DNA of 64,000 nt from JBBECJ01 sp963763325 (lineage in GTDB: Bacteria; Chloroflexota; Chloroflexia; Thermomicrobiales; CFX8), in the NCBI GenBank assembly GCA_963763325.1, contig CAVXOL010000024.1:496001-560000 (forward strand), read 5' to 3'. The notes below the pieces were generated by a model. That model did no database searches. It saw only the letters and a program-made list of their open reading frames with translations, and was not told the origin of the DNA. Each line of letters starts with the position of its first letter. Position 1 is the stretch's first letter. The position numbers were made by a program, and so were the translations under genes. Of this stretch, positions 19,327-28,260 are shown one piece after another.

Positions 19327-19686
19327 ACATGAATTCTTGAGACGCGAATACAGGAACGATTCCATGTGTGCACCATTTCGTCCAGCCGGAGTGCATAGTA
19401 TTTCGGTCATGGATCGGGGCCGGGCTTGGCGTCGGCTTGGCCGAAGGGATCAAAACGTCGCAACATTGTGACAACGGTCGGCCATCCCCAAAGTTGTGCG
19501 ATCGATCGTGCGGTCTTGAGGTTTCCTTCTCCTGGGTCGGACCCCCTCCACCTGATCTCAACCAACGCATGACACCAGCGTAATAGCGTCGGACGACGAT
19601 TGTCGTACCGACTCCTGGTTTCCTCGCAACCAAATGAGGCCCCCACCTTCGGTTGCCGGGGAACGTCCCCACTCCTCCCCTCCTTC

Positions 19687-19719
19687 GCTGAATCGGCCCG
19701 TCACCAGGGCCGATTCAGC
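19687..19719. repeat. 13-bp perfect inverted repeat, 7-nt loop
   Basis: GCTGAATCGGCCC and GGGCCGATTCAGC around GTCACCA. No T tract on either side, so it is not an ordinary terminator. Confidence 0.6.
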
Positions 19720-19806
19720 ACGCCCCGCAATGACGGGTGTGACCTGTCTCAGCGGATCTTCAGCGACTCGAAATCCAGCGTGCAATTGCTGTATTGACGA
19801 CCCGTT

Positions 19807-19831
19807 TCAGGATGTGGCGAACACATCCTGA
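19807..19831. repeat. 10-bp perfect inverted repeat, GCGAA loop
   Basis: TCAGGATGTG and CACATCCTGA around GCGAA. It lies about 90 nt from the 13-bp repeat, in sequence without a gene. Confidence 0.6.
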
Positions 19832-20102
19832 CCTGTCGACAGGCCCACAATTGGGGCCGTTCGCAGGGGGTGGTCGATCATGTACCGACTGCACGCCGGT
19901 CGACAGGAGTCGGGGAGAAGACATTGCCTGACTGCATCATGAGATCAACGAATTGGTCGCGGAGCTGGTTCTCCAGTCACGTTGCAGAGACTCACGCGAT
20001 TAGTCGCTCAATCTCGTCGACCTCGTTCACGTCGAGTGATTTGAGGTGCGATCTGCGCAATCTGCTCCGGTCAGGTTCAGCTAGGTTCGGCATGACACGC
20101 GC

Positions 20103-20146
20103 GAACAAAAGAAGTGGGCGAAACTGTATCCAGCTTCACCCACTTC
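20103..20146 (-). terminator. Terminator of tRNA-Lys
   Basis: On the minus strand, a GAAGTGGGTGAA/TTCGCCCACTTC stem (one mismatch) followed by TTTTGTTC, 32 nt after the tRNA. Confidence 0.85.
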
Positions 20147-20177
20147 GCATTGAGGCCGTCTAATTGGAATGTCGTTG

Positions 20178-20250
<73 letters not shown>

Positions 20251-20392
20251 GCGCTGTCACCGGCGCGGTCGAAATGATACAGCAGATCGCAGACGATTTC
20301 TAGCCTCTGGAGCCAACCTCGGTTCTTCGATTAGGATGTGCAGATCGTTACGAGTCAATGTCCAGACGCAGACGACGCGTTGAGGAGGATCG

Positions 20393-21076
20393 ATGGGCGT
20401 TCATGGTGAAGGTTTCATGCCACTGCTGTTCGAACGCATCCCAGATGAAGAGAGCATCAACCGCTCGGCGGCCTTCGCTGAACAGCTGCGACGTCGGCGG
20501 AGTGTGCGCTCGTTCTCATCCGATCCGGTCCCACTCGAGGCCATCGAGAACGCGATTCGAGCGGCTGGAACCAGCCCTTCCGGGGCAAATCAGCAGCCGT
20601 GGCGCTACGTCGTCGTCCAGGACCCTGAGACAAAGCGTCGCATACGTGAAGCTGCGGAGGCCGAGGAACGCGAGAGCTACGAACACCGGATGAGCCAGGA
20701 GTGGCTCGACGCACTCGCGCCGCTTGGGACCAACTGGCAGAAGCCCTATCTCGAAATCGTGCCGTACATCATCGTCTGCTTCAGGCTCGACTATGCCGTT
20801 GAAACACAGCCGGATGGCAGTGAGGTTCGGATCAAGCACTACTATCCCGGCGAGTCGATGGGCATCTCGGTCGGCTTCCTGATCGCCGCGTTGCACGACG
20901 CAGGACTGGCAACACTGACACACACACCGAGTCCGATGGGATTCTTGAATACGGTCCTCGGTCGTCCGAAGAATGAGCGTCCGTTCGTCGTTCTGCCGGT
21001 CGGATATCCCTCCGACGATTGTCAGGTTCCGATCATCACCAAGAAGCCGCTCGACGAGATCATGATCGTCGTTTGA
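20393..21076 (+). CDS. Nitroreductase-family flavoprotein resembling iodotyrosine deiodinase
   Basis: 227 residues; GAGGAGG precedes the ATG at 20393. An FMN-binding nitroreductase fold: RRRSVRSFSSDPVP, SPSGANQQPW, and the C-terminal LPVGYPS. It resembles iodotyrosine deiodinases more than ordinary nitroreductases: the EERESY segment and the Lys in NWQKPYL match the Glu, Tyr and Lys that bind the amino acid zwitterion in human IYD (recalled positions 157, 161, 182), and HYYPGESMGISVGFL aligns too. The predicted reaction is reductive dehalogenation of halotyrosines, or a related flavin reduction. Stand-alone gene upstream of the heme operon. Confidence 0.85.
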   Translation: MGVHGEGFMPLLFERIPDEESINRSAAFAEQLRRRRSVRSFSSDPVPLEAIENAIRAAGTSPSGANQQPWRYVVVQDPETKRRIREAAEAEERESYEHRMSQEWLDALAPLGTNWQKPYLEIVPYIIVCFRLDYAVETQPDGSEVRIKHYYPGESMGISVGFLIAALHDAGLATLTHTPSPMGFLNTVLGRPKNERPFVVLPVGYPSDDCQVPIITKKPLDEIMIVV

Positions 21077-21185
21077 CGATGGTACCTGCCGGTGTCGTTG
21101 GTGATTGATAAGATTCTCCGTGGCACAGTGCCATTGAGAGGCAACGTCGCCTGCCAGGCTGCCACAGAGAAGGGATACCTGCGAC

Positions 21186-22265
21186 GTGGAACGCTCCGAG
21201 CGATTCTTGCGTGCCTGCCGGCGAGAGCCGGTTGACCGCACGCCCGTCTGGTTCATGCGCCAGGCCGGGCGCTACATGCCGGAGTACCGCGCTATCCGTG
21301 CCAATCACACCTTGCTCGACATTATCGCGAACGCCGAATTGGCGGCAGAAGTGACGCTCCAGCCTGTCGAGGCACTGGGGGTTGACGCCGCGATCATCTT
21401 CGCCGACATCCTGCCGCCGCTGATACCGATGGGGATGGACCTTGAGTACGCGGCTGGCGAGGGGCCGATTCTCCACAATCCACTTCGAAACCGCGCGTCG
21501 ATTGAGGCGCTGCGTCCATTCGATCCAGTTGAAGCGCTGAGGCCGACGCTCGAAGCGATCTCGATCGTCCGGCGCGAACTTGATGGGAAGGTCGCGCTGA
21601 TTGGATTTGCCGGTGGGCCGTTCACGCTGGCGAGCTACGCAATCGAGGGCGGTTCATCGCGCAACTATCAGTTCACCAAGTCGCTGATGTACACCGAGCC
21701 GGATACCTGGGCTCTCTTAATGGACAAACTGGCGACGATGACAGCGGAATACCTGCGGGCACAAGTTCGGGCCGGCGCGCAGTGCGTCCAAATTTTCGAC
21801 TCCTGGGCCGGCGCACTTGCGCCCGGAGATTACCGCCGTTACGTCCTACCAGCGACGCAGCGGATCGTTCAAGCCATCGAGCCGGAAGGGGTGCCGGTCA
21901 TCGTCTTCGGAACGAACACGAGCGGAATGCTGGATGTCGTTGCCGAAGCGGGTAGTTCCATCATCGGAGTCGACTGGCGAATCCCTCTCGACCGCGCGTG
22001 GGACATCGTGGGCCATGACCGTGCCGTCCAGGGCAACCTCGACCCACTCGTGCTCTTCGCACCATTGCCGGAAGTCGAGATCCGTGTGCACGACATCCTG
22101 GACCGTGCAAACGGCAGGCCTGGTCACATATTCAATCTCGGTCACGGCATCCTCCCGCAGACACCGGTCGAGACTGTCCGCGCCGTGGTCGAAATGGTGC
22201 ACGAAAGAGTTGTCAGCGGCGAGCTATCAGCGATGACTCATCAATCTTCTGCCATCCGCCAGTAA
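21186..22265 (+). CDS. hemE: Uroporphyrinogen decarboxylase
   Basis: 359 residues from a GTG at 21186, with AGAAGGGA upstream. The family N-terminal signature is complete (RTPVWFMRQAGRYMPEYR), as are FAGGPFTLASY and the GHGILPQTPVE motif at the end. It decarboxylates the four acetate side chains of uroporphyrinogen III to coproporphyrinogen III in the cytoplasm. First of three heme genes in the order hemE-hemH-hemY. Confidence 0.97.
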   Translation: MERSERFLRACRREPVDRTPVWFMRQAGRYMPEYRAIRANHTLLDIIANAELAAEVTLQPVEALGVDAAIIFADILPPLIPMGMDLEYAAGEGPILHNPLRNRASIEALRPFDPVEALRPTLEAISIVRRELDGKVALIGFAGGPFTLASYAIEGGSSRNYQFTKSLMYTEPDTWALLMDKLATMTAEYLRAQVRAGAQCVQIFDSWAGALAPGDYRRYVLPATQRIVQAIEPEGVPVIVFGTNTSGMLDVVAEAGSSIIGVDWRIPLDRAWDIVGHDRAVQGNLDPLVLFAPLPEVEIRVHDILDRANGRPGHIFNLGHGILPQTPVETVRAVVEMVHERVVSGELSAMTHQSSAIRQ

Positions 22266-22336
22266 TACGTAGGAATGATCGCTCACCGCCAACTGACTTG
22301 ATCCTGACTGACGGCTGCAGGCTAAACGGGGGAAAC

Positions 22337-23284
22337 ATGCGTACGATCGGTGTTCTGGTGATGGCCTACGGTGGCCCTGGCTCGCTTGACGAAGTTGGGC
22401 CATATCTGGCCGACATTCGCGGTGGCCGCCCCACGTCCGAGGAGTTGCTCCATGAGATCACCGAACGGTACCGGCAAATCGGTGGCCGTTCGCCAATCCT
22501 GGAATTGACGACCGCCCAGGCTCAGGGGATCGAGCTGGCGCTCAACGACGATGTCGCGTCCGCGGCCGGTGTGCGCTATCGCACGTACGTCGGGATGCGA
22601 CATTGGCATCCGTACATCGGCGATGTCGTCGCCGAAATGCTTGCCGACAAGGTTGACGAGATTGTCGGCGTCGTGATGGCGCCGCATTACAGTCGCATGT
22701 CGATTGGCGCATACATGGGCAAGCTCGACAAGGCACTGCTTGAGTCTGGCACCGACATCCCCGTTCACAAGATTGAGAGTTGGAAGGACGAGCCGAGTTT
22801 CATTGATGCCGTAGCCGGGCGCATTCAGATAGCGCTGTTGAAGTTCCCCGACGAGATACGCGCGGATGTCCCGATTCTCTTTACAGCCCATTCGCTTCCG
22901 GCCCGCATACTTGAGTCAGGAGATCCGTACCCGGAAGAGCTGCAGACCTCGGTGCGTCTGGTCGTTGAGAAGCTTCGGCCGAATGACCATCGCTGGGCGT
23001 TTCAGAGCCAGGGGGCGACTGCTGAACCATGGCTTGGACCCACGGTCGAAGACACGCTGCAGCAACTCGCCGATGAGGGACACGCCAACCTGCTGCTTGT
23101 CCCGATCGGCTTCGTCTGCGATCACGTCGAGGTGTTGTTCGACGTAGACATCGAGCACCGCCACCAAGCGGAGGAACTGGGTATCCGGCTTGAGCGGATC
23201 GACATGCTCAACGACGATCCCGGCCTGGTGAACGCCGTTGCCAACGCAGTCCGCCAGGCCGCACGCCAGCCCGTTACGTCCTGA
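22337..23284 (+). CDS. hemH: Ferrochelatase (coproporphyrin- or protoporphyrin-type)
   Basis: 315 residues from MRTIGVLVMAYGG at 22337, with GGGGGAA just upstream. Typical ferrochelatase marks: AYGGPGSLDEV, IGGRSPI, the metal-site His in FTAHSLP, and VPIGFVCDHVEVLFDVD. It inserts Fe(II) into the porphyrin. The hemE-hemH-hemY order is that of monoderm bacteria using the coproporphyrin-dependent route, so the substrate may be coproporphyrin III; this is an inference from synteny. It lies 4 nt before hemY. Confidence 0.95.
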   Translation: MRTIGVLVMAYGGPGSLDEVGPYLADIRGGRPTSEELLHEITERYRQIGGRSPILELTTAQAQGIELALNDDVASAAGVRYRTYVGMRHWHPYIGDVVAEMLADKVDEIVGVVMAPHYSRMSIGAYMGKLDKALLESGTDIPVHKIESWKDEPSFIDAVAGRIQIALLKFPDEIRADVPILFTAHSLPARILESGDPYPEELQTSVRLVVEKLRPNDHRWAFQSQGATAEPWLGPTVEDTLQQLADEGHANLLLVPIGFVCDHVEVLFDVDIEHRHQAEELGIRLERIDMLNDDPGLVNAVANAVRQAARQPVTS

Positions 23285-23288
23285 ACCA

Positions 23289-24704
23289 ATGGCTCGTATC
23301 GCAGTCGTCGGTGGTGGAATTGCCGGGCTTAGCGCAGCATGGACGCTACGCCAGCGCGGCGTTGAGGTGACGCTCTTCGAAGCTGGCGATCGAATCGGCG
23401 GAAAGCTCCAGACGGAACAGGTCGATGGGCTGCTGATCGACAGTGGCCCGGACTCATTCCTCTCGTCGAAGCCAGCCGCCCTGCAACTGATCGATCGCCT
23501 TGGTCTGAGCGACCGCGTGATCAACACGCTGCCTGACGGAGGTGGAACGTTCGTCCTCCGCGACGGACAGCTCATGCCCCTTCCGGAAGGCATCACACTG
23601 CTCGTGCCTGCAGAGTTCAAGGCAATTGCTCGTACGAAACTCCTCTCTCCACTCGGCAAGGTCCGAATGGCGATGGATTATGTCATTCCGGCGAAGACCG
23701 ACGACGCGGACGAGTCGATCGGTGCATTCGTCCGCCGTCGCGTTGGGAGGCAGGCTTTCGAACGGATGGCAGAACCGCTATTGTCGGGCATCTACGCCGG
23801 CGACGCCGATCAACTCAGCCTTTTGTCGACGTTTCCGCGCCTTCGCGAGACCGAACACACTCATGGCAGTGTGATCAAAGGCGCCATCGCCCAGAAGCGT
23901 CAGGCGCGGGAAGCCGATGGCAAGCCTGGGCCAAGCCGGACGCCGTTCGTGTCGCTGGCAGGTGGACTGAGTGAATTGGCCGATGCACTCGCCGACGAGA
24001 TCGGGCGGGAGCACATCCAGACCGGCGCCCATGTCGCATCGATTGTCGAGTTGGGCGATGCCTTGGCAGTCGAACTCGCCAGCGGAGCGCGGGAGGTGTT
24101 CGACGGTGTCGTGATCGCCGCTCCAGCCAGCGAGACAGCCGACATGCTCTCCCAATTGGATGCACAGCTGACAACCGAGTTGCGCCGCATCCCGTATGTG
24201 TCGAGTGCAACGATCTCACTTGCCTTCAACGCCGGCGATGTCGCCGGGAAGCAGATCGGTCGAGGGTTCGTCATCCCGCGTGCCGAAGGGCGAACACTGA
24301 CGGCCCTGACCTGGACAAGCAACAAGTTCGGCGGCCGCGTGCCGGAAGGCGTCGTGCTACTTCGCGGCTTTGTCGGACGCGCCGGAAACCAGCGGCCTGC
24401 ATACATGGATGATGAGGATCTGATTCCGTTAGTCCGGGCAGAGCTTCGGGCGATCCTCGGCATCGACGCCGAACCGATTTTGTCGCGCGTCTACCGTTGG
24501 CCACGGGCGATGCCGCAGTACAATCTCGGCCATCAGGAAATACTTGCCGCTCTCTCCGAGCTACTCGCGTCCCATCCCGGCATCGCCTTGACCGGCGCTG
24601 CGTATCGGGGCGTCGGCATCCCTGATTGCGTCAGCGATGCGGCGTCTCAAGCGAATGCACTTGCCGACCGGATCAGCATCTCGGTCGCTTCGCGTACCGC
24701 TTGA
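23289..24704 (+). CDS. hemY: Protoporphyrinogen/coproporphyrinogen III oxidase (HemY/HemG type)
   Basis: 471 residues from ATG 23289 (MARIAVVGGGIAGLSAAW). It has the Rossmann dinucleotide motif GGGIAGLSAA, the GGKLQTEQVDGLLIDSGPDSFL segment typical of HemY, a substrate region with EPLLSGIYAGD, and the C-terminal FAD motif GAAYRGVGIPDC. A flavin oxidase removing six electrons from the porphyrinogen. It starts 4 nt after hemH, so it is co-transcribed. If the coproporphyrin-dependent pathway operates, a HemQ-type decarboxylase should exist elsewhere. Confidence 0.95.
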   Translation: MARIAVVGGGIAGLSAAWTLRQRGVEVTLFEAGDRIGGKLQTEQVDGLLIDSGPDSFLSSKPAALQLIDRLGLSDRVINTLPDGGGTFVLRDGQLMPLPEGITLLVPAEFKAIARTKLLSPLGKVRMAMDYVIPAKTDDADESIGAFVRRRVGRQAFERMAEPLLSGIYAGDADQLSLLSTFPRLRETEHTHGSVIKGAIAQKRQAREADGKPGPSRTPFVSLAGGLSELADALADEIGREHIQTGAHVASIVELGDALAVELASGAREVFDGVVIAAPASETADMLSQLDAQLTTELRRIPYVSSATISLAFNAGDVAGKQIGRGFVIPRAEGRTLTALTWTSNKFGGRVPEGVVLLRGFVGRAGNQRPAYMDDEDLIPLVRAELRAILGIDAEPILSRVYRWPRAMPQYNLGHQEILAALSELLASHPGIALTGAAYRGVGIPDCVSDAASQANALADRISISVASRTA

Positions 24705-24875
24705 CGCACGTCGACGACAGGGCTATGCTGCCGCTCATGAACGAGTTACTTGCGCTCCTCTATCGCCAACTTCTTTCCCGCACTGCGGTCACGTATCTCG
24801 TCTACATGCCCTCCGGTGGCCGCTGGCCGCGCATCTGCGCCTGTACCGGCTCCTGATCAATCCCTGAACAGCATT

Positions 24876-24918
24876 CAACGGTACCTGTCAGCGTCGGATC
24901 GACGCTGATGGACCGTTG
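24876..24918 (+). promoter_or_regulatory. Two-tier hairpin between hemY and a small ORF
   Basis: Outer stem CAACGGT (24876-24882)/ACCGTTG (24912-24918) and inner stem TCAGCGTC/GACGCTGA with a GGATC loop, separated by a 5-nt and 3-nt internal loop. The ribosome-binding site AGGAG of the next ORF follows after 6 nt. It could be a terminator lacking a T run or a cis-regulatory RNA. Confidence 0.5.
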
Positions 24919-24935
24919 TCAGGCAGGAGTAGGTG

Positions 24936-25109
24936 ATGCAGCCCGTATATCGGGACACGTGCGCCGTCGAGATCGACATCGAGCGCACCGGAACTGGCGA
25001 TTCGATCACCCCCGGCTTCTCAGGATGGATTCGCGCCGCGCTCGACTGGCTCGATCGATACTGGGACGACCCAGAACTTCGTTCGGGATTCTGGCGATCG
25101 GGCTGGTGA
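24936..25109 (+). CDS. 57-residue hypothetical protein
   Basis: Short frame with a good ribosome-binding site (AGGAG, 6-nt spacing). Composition is acidic and Trp-rich (WIRAALDWLDRYWDD, then FWRSGW at the end). No family recognised. It lies immediately after the two-tier hairpin. A GC-rich imperfect hairpin (about 25132-25172) follows the stop, between it and the convergent LLM gene. Confidence 0.5.
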   Translation: MQPVYRDTCAVEIDIERTGTGDSITPGFSGWIRAALDWLDRYWDDPELRSGFWRSGW

Positions 25110-25179
25110 ATCCCAGTTCACGCGACTAACGGTGCTGGGTCGAGCCGACCGGATTGACGGCCGGTTCGGCCCAACACGA

Positions 25180-26046
25180 TCAGGAGAGACCAGCCACCTC
25201 GGCGTAGCGTCGAATCGTCTCGATGTGCTGTTGTGGCGTCCGTCCGCGACCCATCGTGTTTATCGAAAGATGGGTCGCACCTGCATCCCGCCAGGCCTCG
25301 GTCTGCACTAGCCACTCGTCCTCTGCGTCAGGAGCGAGAGATATCCGGCCTTCCATACCAATCGTCGATGGGTCCCGGCCGGCCGCCAATGCGCTCTCTT
25401 TGACCAACGAACGTGAGTGCTCCAACGCATCTCCAGGCTGACTGCCTGGGAACCAGCCATCGGCGAGCCGGCCGATCCGCTCCATCACGACATCGGCGTA
25501 GCCACCAATCCAGAGCGGGATCGGCCGCTGGACCGGCATTGGGTTCAATCCGGCCTCAGGAATCGTGTGGTACCGACCCTTGAAGTCGATCACATCTTCG
25601 GTCCAGAGGGCACGAAGCAGCTCGATCTGCTCCTCAAGACGGCGACCCCGGTTGCTGAACCGTTCGTTCAAGCCGATGTACTCAACCTCGTTCCAACCAA
25701 TCCCGACGCCCAGCCGCAGCTTGCCACCGGTCAAGACGTCGATTTCGGCGGCCTGCTTCGCGACCAGCGCGGTCTGACGTTGCGGAAGGATCACGACGCC
25801 GGTAACAAGCTCCAGTTTCGGCGCGACAGCCGCCAGATAGCCGAAGAGAACGAACACTTCATGGAAGAGGCTCTTGTCGGTGTATGGGCCACGCCAATCG
25901 GGTCGGTTGACGGTACTGGCGCCAAGGACATGGTCATAGACCAGCAGGTGGGCATGGCCGGAGCCTTCTGCCACCTGCGCGTATTCCCGAACGACGGCGG
26001 GATCCGGTCCGATCTCAGTCTGTGGAAAGACAACACCGATCTGCAT
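25180..26046 (-). CDS. LLM-class (luciferase-like) F420/flavin-dependent oxidoreductase
   Basis: 288 residues starting MQIGVVFPQTEIGPD. The LLM TIM-barrel pattern is complete: the first strand, YDHVLGA, ELVTGVVILPQR, KLRLGVGIGWNEVEYIGL, RPIPLWIGG and the tail GRLADGWFPG. Proteins of this subgroup in Chloroflexota and Actinobacteria usually use coenzyme F420, sometimes FMN. The substrate is unknown. Single gene, divergent from the 26104 gene. Confidence 0.9.
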   Translation of the reverse strand: MQIGVVFPQTEIGPDPAVVREYAQVAEGSGHAHLLVYDHVLGASTVNRPDWRGPYTDKSLFHEVFVLFGYLAAVAPKLELVTGVVILPQRQTALVAKQAAEIDVLTGGKLRLGVGIGWNEVEYIGLNERFSNRGRRLEEQIELLRALWTEDVIDFKGRYHTIPEAGLNPMPVQRPIPLWIGGYADVVMERIGRLADGWFPGSQPGDALEHSRSLVKESALAAGRDPSTIGMEGRISLAPDAEDEWLVQTEAWRDAGATHLSINTMGRGRTPQQHIETIRRYAEVAGLS

Positions 26047-26091
26047 GGGTCTCCCTGCTTCTACTCGAATGCGCTGCTTGCGGCTGGCGGC

Positions 26092-26097
26092 TATACT
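26092..26097 (+). promoter_or_regulatory. Extended-type -10 box placing a leaderless start
   Basis: TATACT ends 6 nt before the ATG at 26104, so the transcript should begin at or next to the start codon. No convincing -35 box. Confidence 0.5.
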
Positions 26098-26103
26098 CGT
26101 CGC

Positions 26104-26481
26104 ATGAGTGTACGCCGCAACCGTCAGACTGGTGCGACAATTCCCGAAGCTGGCATCCTGGTCGCCAGGCAGGCGCTGGCAGAGTCACGCCTTCGGGGGC
26201 TGCCTGCTGCCGAGGAATACCGTGTCATCTCGGACCGCCTCTATCGGTCCGGTATCCGCGACCTGCCTCCTGGAGCACTGATCGACTGGATCGAGCGTAC
26301 GGTTGAGGTGGAGTACGAACGCTTCATCGAACTGCGCGCGCTCGGCGAACGCTTCCACGCCGCTATCGCGGCCGGTGACCTCGCACAGGCCGCATGGTCT
26401 CTGGGCGCCGAACTCGACCGCGAGTCACGACGACGTCTGATCGACGGTCTCATTCGCCTCAACGATCTGGAAACCGAATAG
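26104..26481 (+). CDS. Hypothetical protein, 125 residues, possibly leaderless
   Basis: Starts MSVRRNRQTG. Largely alpha-helical by composition with alternating Arg/Glu and Leu/Ala (RRRLIDGLIRLNDLE). No motif recognised. The ATG lies 7 nt after a TATACT box, and no ribosome-binding site is visible, both signs of leaderless translation. The NERD-helicase gene follows 77 nt later on the same strand. Confidence 0.6.
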   Translation: MSVRRNRQTGATIPEAGILVARQALAESRLRGLPAAEEYRVISDRLYRSGIRDLPPGALIDWIERTVEVEYERFIELRALGERFHAAIAAGDLAQAAWSLGAELDRESRRRLIDGLIRLNDLETE

Positions 26482-26558
26482 CGTCGTCATCGCGTCATCA
26501 CTGCTCGACGCCTCGACACATCCAGTCGCTCGTCTTAGGATCGTGCTGGAGGTGACGA

Positions 26559-28184
26559 GTGGCAAGGATGTATCCCGAACGGCTTCCCGACGGGCTGACC
26601 AGTGACGCCGAGTACGATCTGTTTGCGACGTTTGAGCAGGAACTCGACGAGCATTTCACGGTTTTCGCTGGTGTCAAATGGCTCCTGAAGGGCAAACAGC
26701 GCGGCGCGTTCCAGGGTGAGGCCGACTTTATCATTGCCCATCCGGAGCGGGGACTTCTCATCCTCGAAGTCAAGGGTGGCGACATCAGCCGGGACGGCGC
26801 AACGGGCCAGTGGCACAGCGTCGATCGACACGGAACCCGGCACGTAATCAGCGATCCAATCGATCAGGCGCGCCGCAACAGCTTTGCCCTCCAAGACAAG
26901 CTCGCCGAGGCTCCAACGACGTCGGGGCTCACCTACCCCATCGCCCACGCCATCGCACTCCCGAACGCACGAACAAGGCACGCCGCGCTGGGACTGGATG
27001 CCCCGTCACAAATCATTCTCGATCAGGATGACTTCGGGTCGATGCAGCAGGCTGTCGAAAGGGTGATGGCGTTCATGCTCGGCGACCGCCAGGTGCCCAT
27101 CGGATCGACAGCGATACGAGCCCTGACAGACGTCATCAGTCCCACTTGGGAAATCCAGGTCGCGCTCAAGTCCCAGTTGCGCGAGGAACGCGAGCGCTTC
27201 ACGACGCTAACCAATGAGCAGTTCTTCCTGCTGGACATGCTGGCCAGTCATCGTCGAGCGCTCGTTGACGGCTGCGCAGGTTCCGGGAAAACAATCCTGG
27301 CCGTGGAAAAGGCACGCCGGCTCGCAAGTGAAGGATTCAACACGCTCCTCACCTGCTTCAATCGCAACCTGGCCGCATCGATCCGCGATAGCCTTGACTC
27401 GATGCCTCCCACGCTCCGAATCCAGCACTTTCACGAGCTCGCGTTCGAGTTCGTGGAGCGGGCAAGCATTCCGAACGAAGGACCTGGCAACGACAGTAAC
27501 CGCTACTTCAAGGAGACACTCCCAACGCTTCTACTCGACGCGGTCGATACACTGTCTGAGCGGTTCGACGCGATCGTGGTCGACGAGGGTCAGGACTTCC
27601 AGAGCGAATGGTGGGTGCCGCTCGAGTCATTGCTCCGATCTCCGGACAGTATCTGGTATGTCTTCTACGATGGACAACAGAGCATCTACACCGAGGGGAT
27701 GTCACTGCCATTTGAGAGCGAACCGCACTTTCTGCCGGTCAACCTGCGAAACACGCAGGCGATCCACCGCCTGATCGAACCGTACTACGCGGGTAGACCG
27801 GTCCGCTGTCGCGGTCCTGAGGGCAGACCTCCGAAGATCCTCACGACCTCAAGTGTCGAAACGGCACTTCGGCAGGAATTGCACAGACTCGTCAATCACG
27901 AAGGCATTCCTGGCGACGACATCGTCGTGCTGACCGGCAGAAGCCAGCGCCGAAGTGGGTGGCACGAGGGGCTCAAGCTCGGAAACCTCTCCCTGACCTG
28001 GGAATCGCAACCAGGCACCAATCAGATCCGCGTCGCGACTATTCACAGCTTCAAGGGTCTCGAACGACCAGTCGTCATCGTCACCGAACTAGACTCCGGC
28101 TCCAGCGGTCCGCGTGAGGATCACCTTCGGCTGGTCGCCTGTTCAAGAGCGTCGAGCGAGCTGATCCTGATTGAGCCTGCCTAG
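26559..28184 (+). CDS. NERD-domain superfamily I helicase-like ATPase
   Basis: 541 residues from a GTG at 26559 with GGAGG upstream. The N-terminal NERD nuclease-related domain (about 20-130) has the nuclease-like E...D...EVKGG pattern: GEADFIIAHPERGLLILEVKGG. A UvrD/Rep-like helicase core follows: Walker A DGCAGSGKTILA near 240, DEGQDF (motif II) near 345, NLRNTQAIHRL, and the C-terminal TIHSFKGLERPVVIV motif. It probably acts on DNA or RNA in repair or defence; the family is uncharacterised. Intact, and not clearly in an operon. Confidence 0.85.
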   Translation: MARMYPERLPDGLTSDAEYDLFATFEQELDEHFTVFAGVKWLLKGKQRGAFQGEADFIIAHPERGLLILEVKGGDISRDGATGQWHSVDRHGTRHVISDPIDQARRNSFALQDKLAEAPTTSGLTYPIAHAIALPNARTRHAALGLDAPSQIILDQDDFGSMQQAVERVMAFMLGDRQVPIGSTAIRALTDVISPTWEIQVALKSQLREERERFTTLTNEQFFLLDMLASHRRALVDGCAGSGKTILAVEKARRLASEGFNTLLTCFNRNLAASIRDSLDSMPPTLRIQHFHELAFEFVERASIPNEGPGNDSNRYFKETLPTLLLDAVDTLSERFDAIVVDEGQDFQSEWWVPLESLLRSPDSIWYVFYDGQQSIYTEGMSLPFESEPHFLPVNLRNTQAIHRLIEPYYAGRPVRCRGPEGRPPKILTTSSVETALRQELHRLVNHEGIPGDDIVVLTGRSQRRSGWHEGLKLGNLSLTWESQPGTNQIRVATIHSFKGLERPVVIVTELDSGSSGPREDHLRLVACSRASSELILIEPA

Positions 28185-28260
28185 CGAGACTGTTTTCTAT
28201 CGCCCCGCAGAGTGCTACGATGCCGCGCGTCGTCGGTTGGATAGGATGGGGGCAGCACCA

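Larger units (their letters stand above)
19327..20102. other. Non-coding stretch with inverted repeats
   Basis: About 780 nt between the lipoprotein promoter region and the tRNA-Lys terminator. No reading frame here has a credible start, homology or length. It holds two long perfect inverted repeats (listed separately) and may be a decayed or repeat-type region. Confidence 0.5.

Noticed and set aside
24737..24856. 39-codon frame after hemY with a TATGCT box 7 nt upstream
   Set aside because: No conserved feature or ribosome-binding site; kept only as an example of the -10/ATG spacing pattern.
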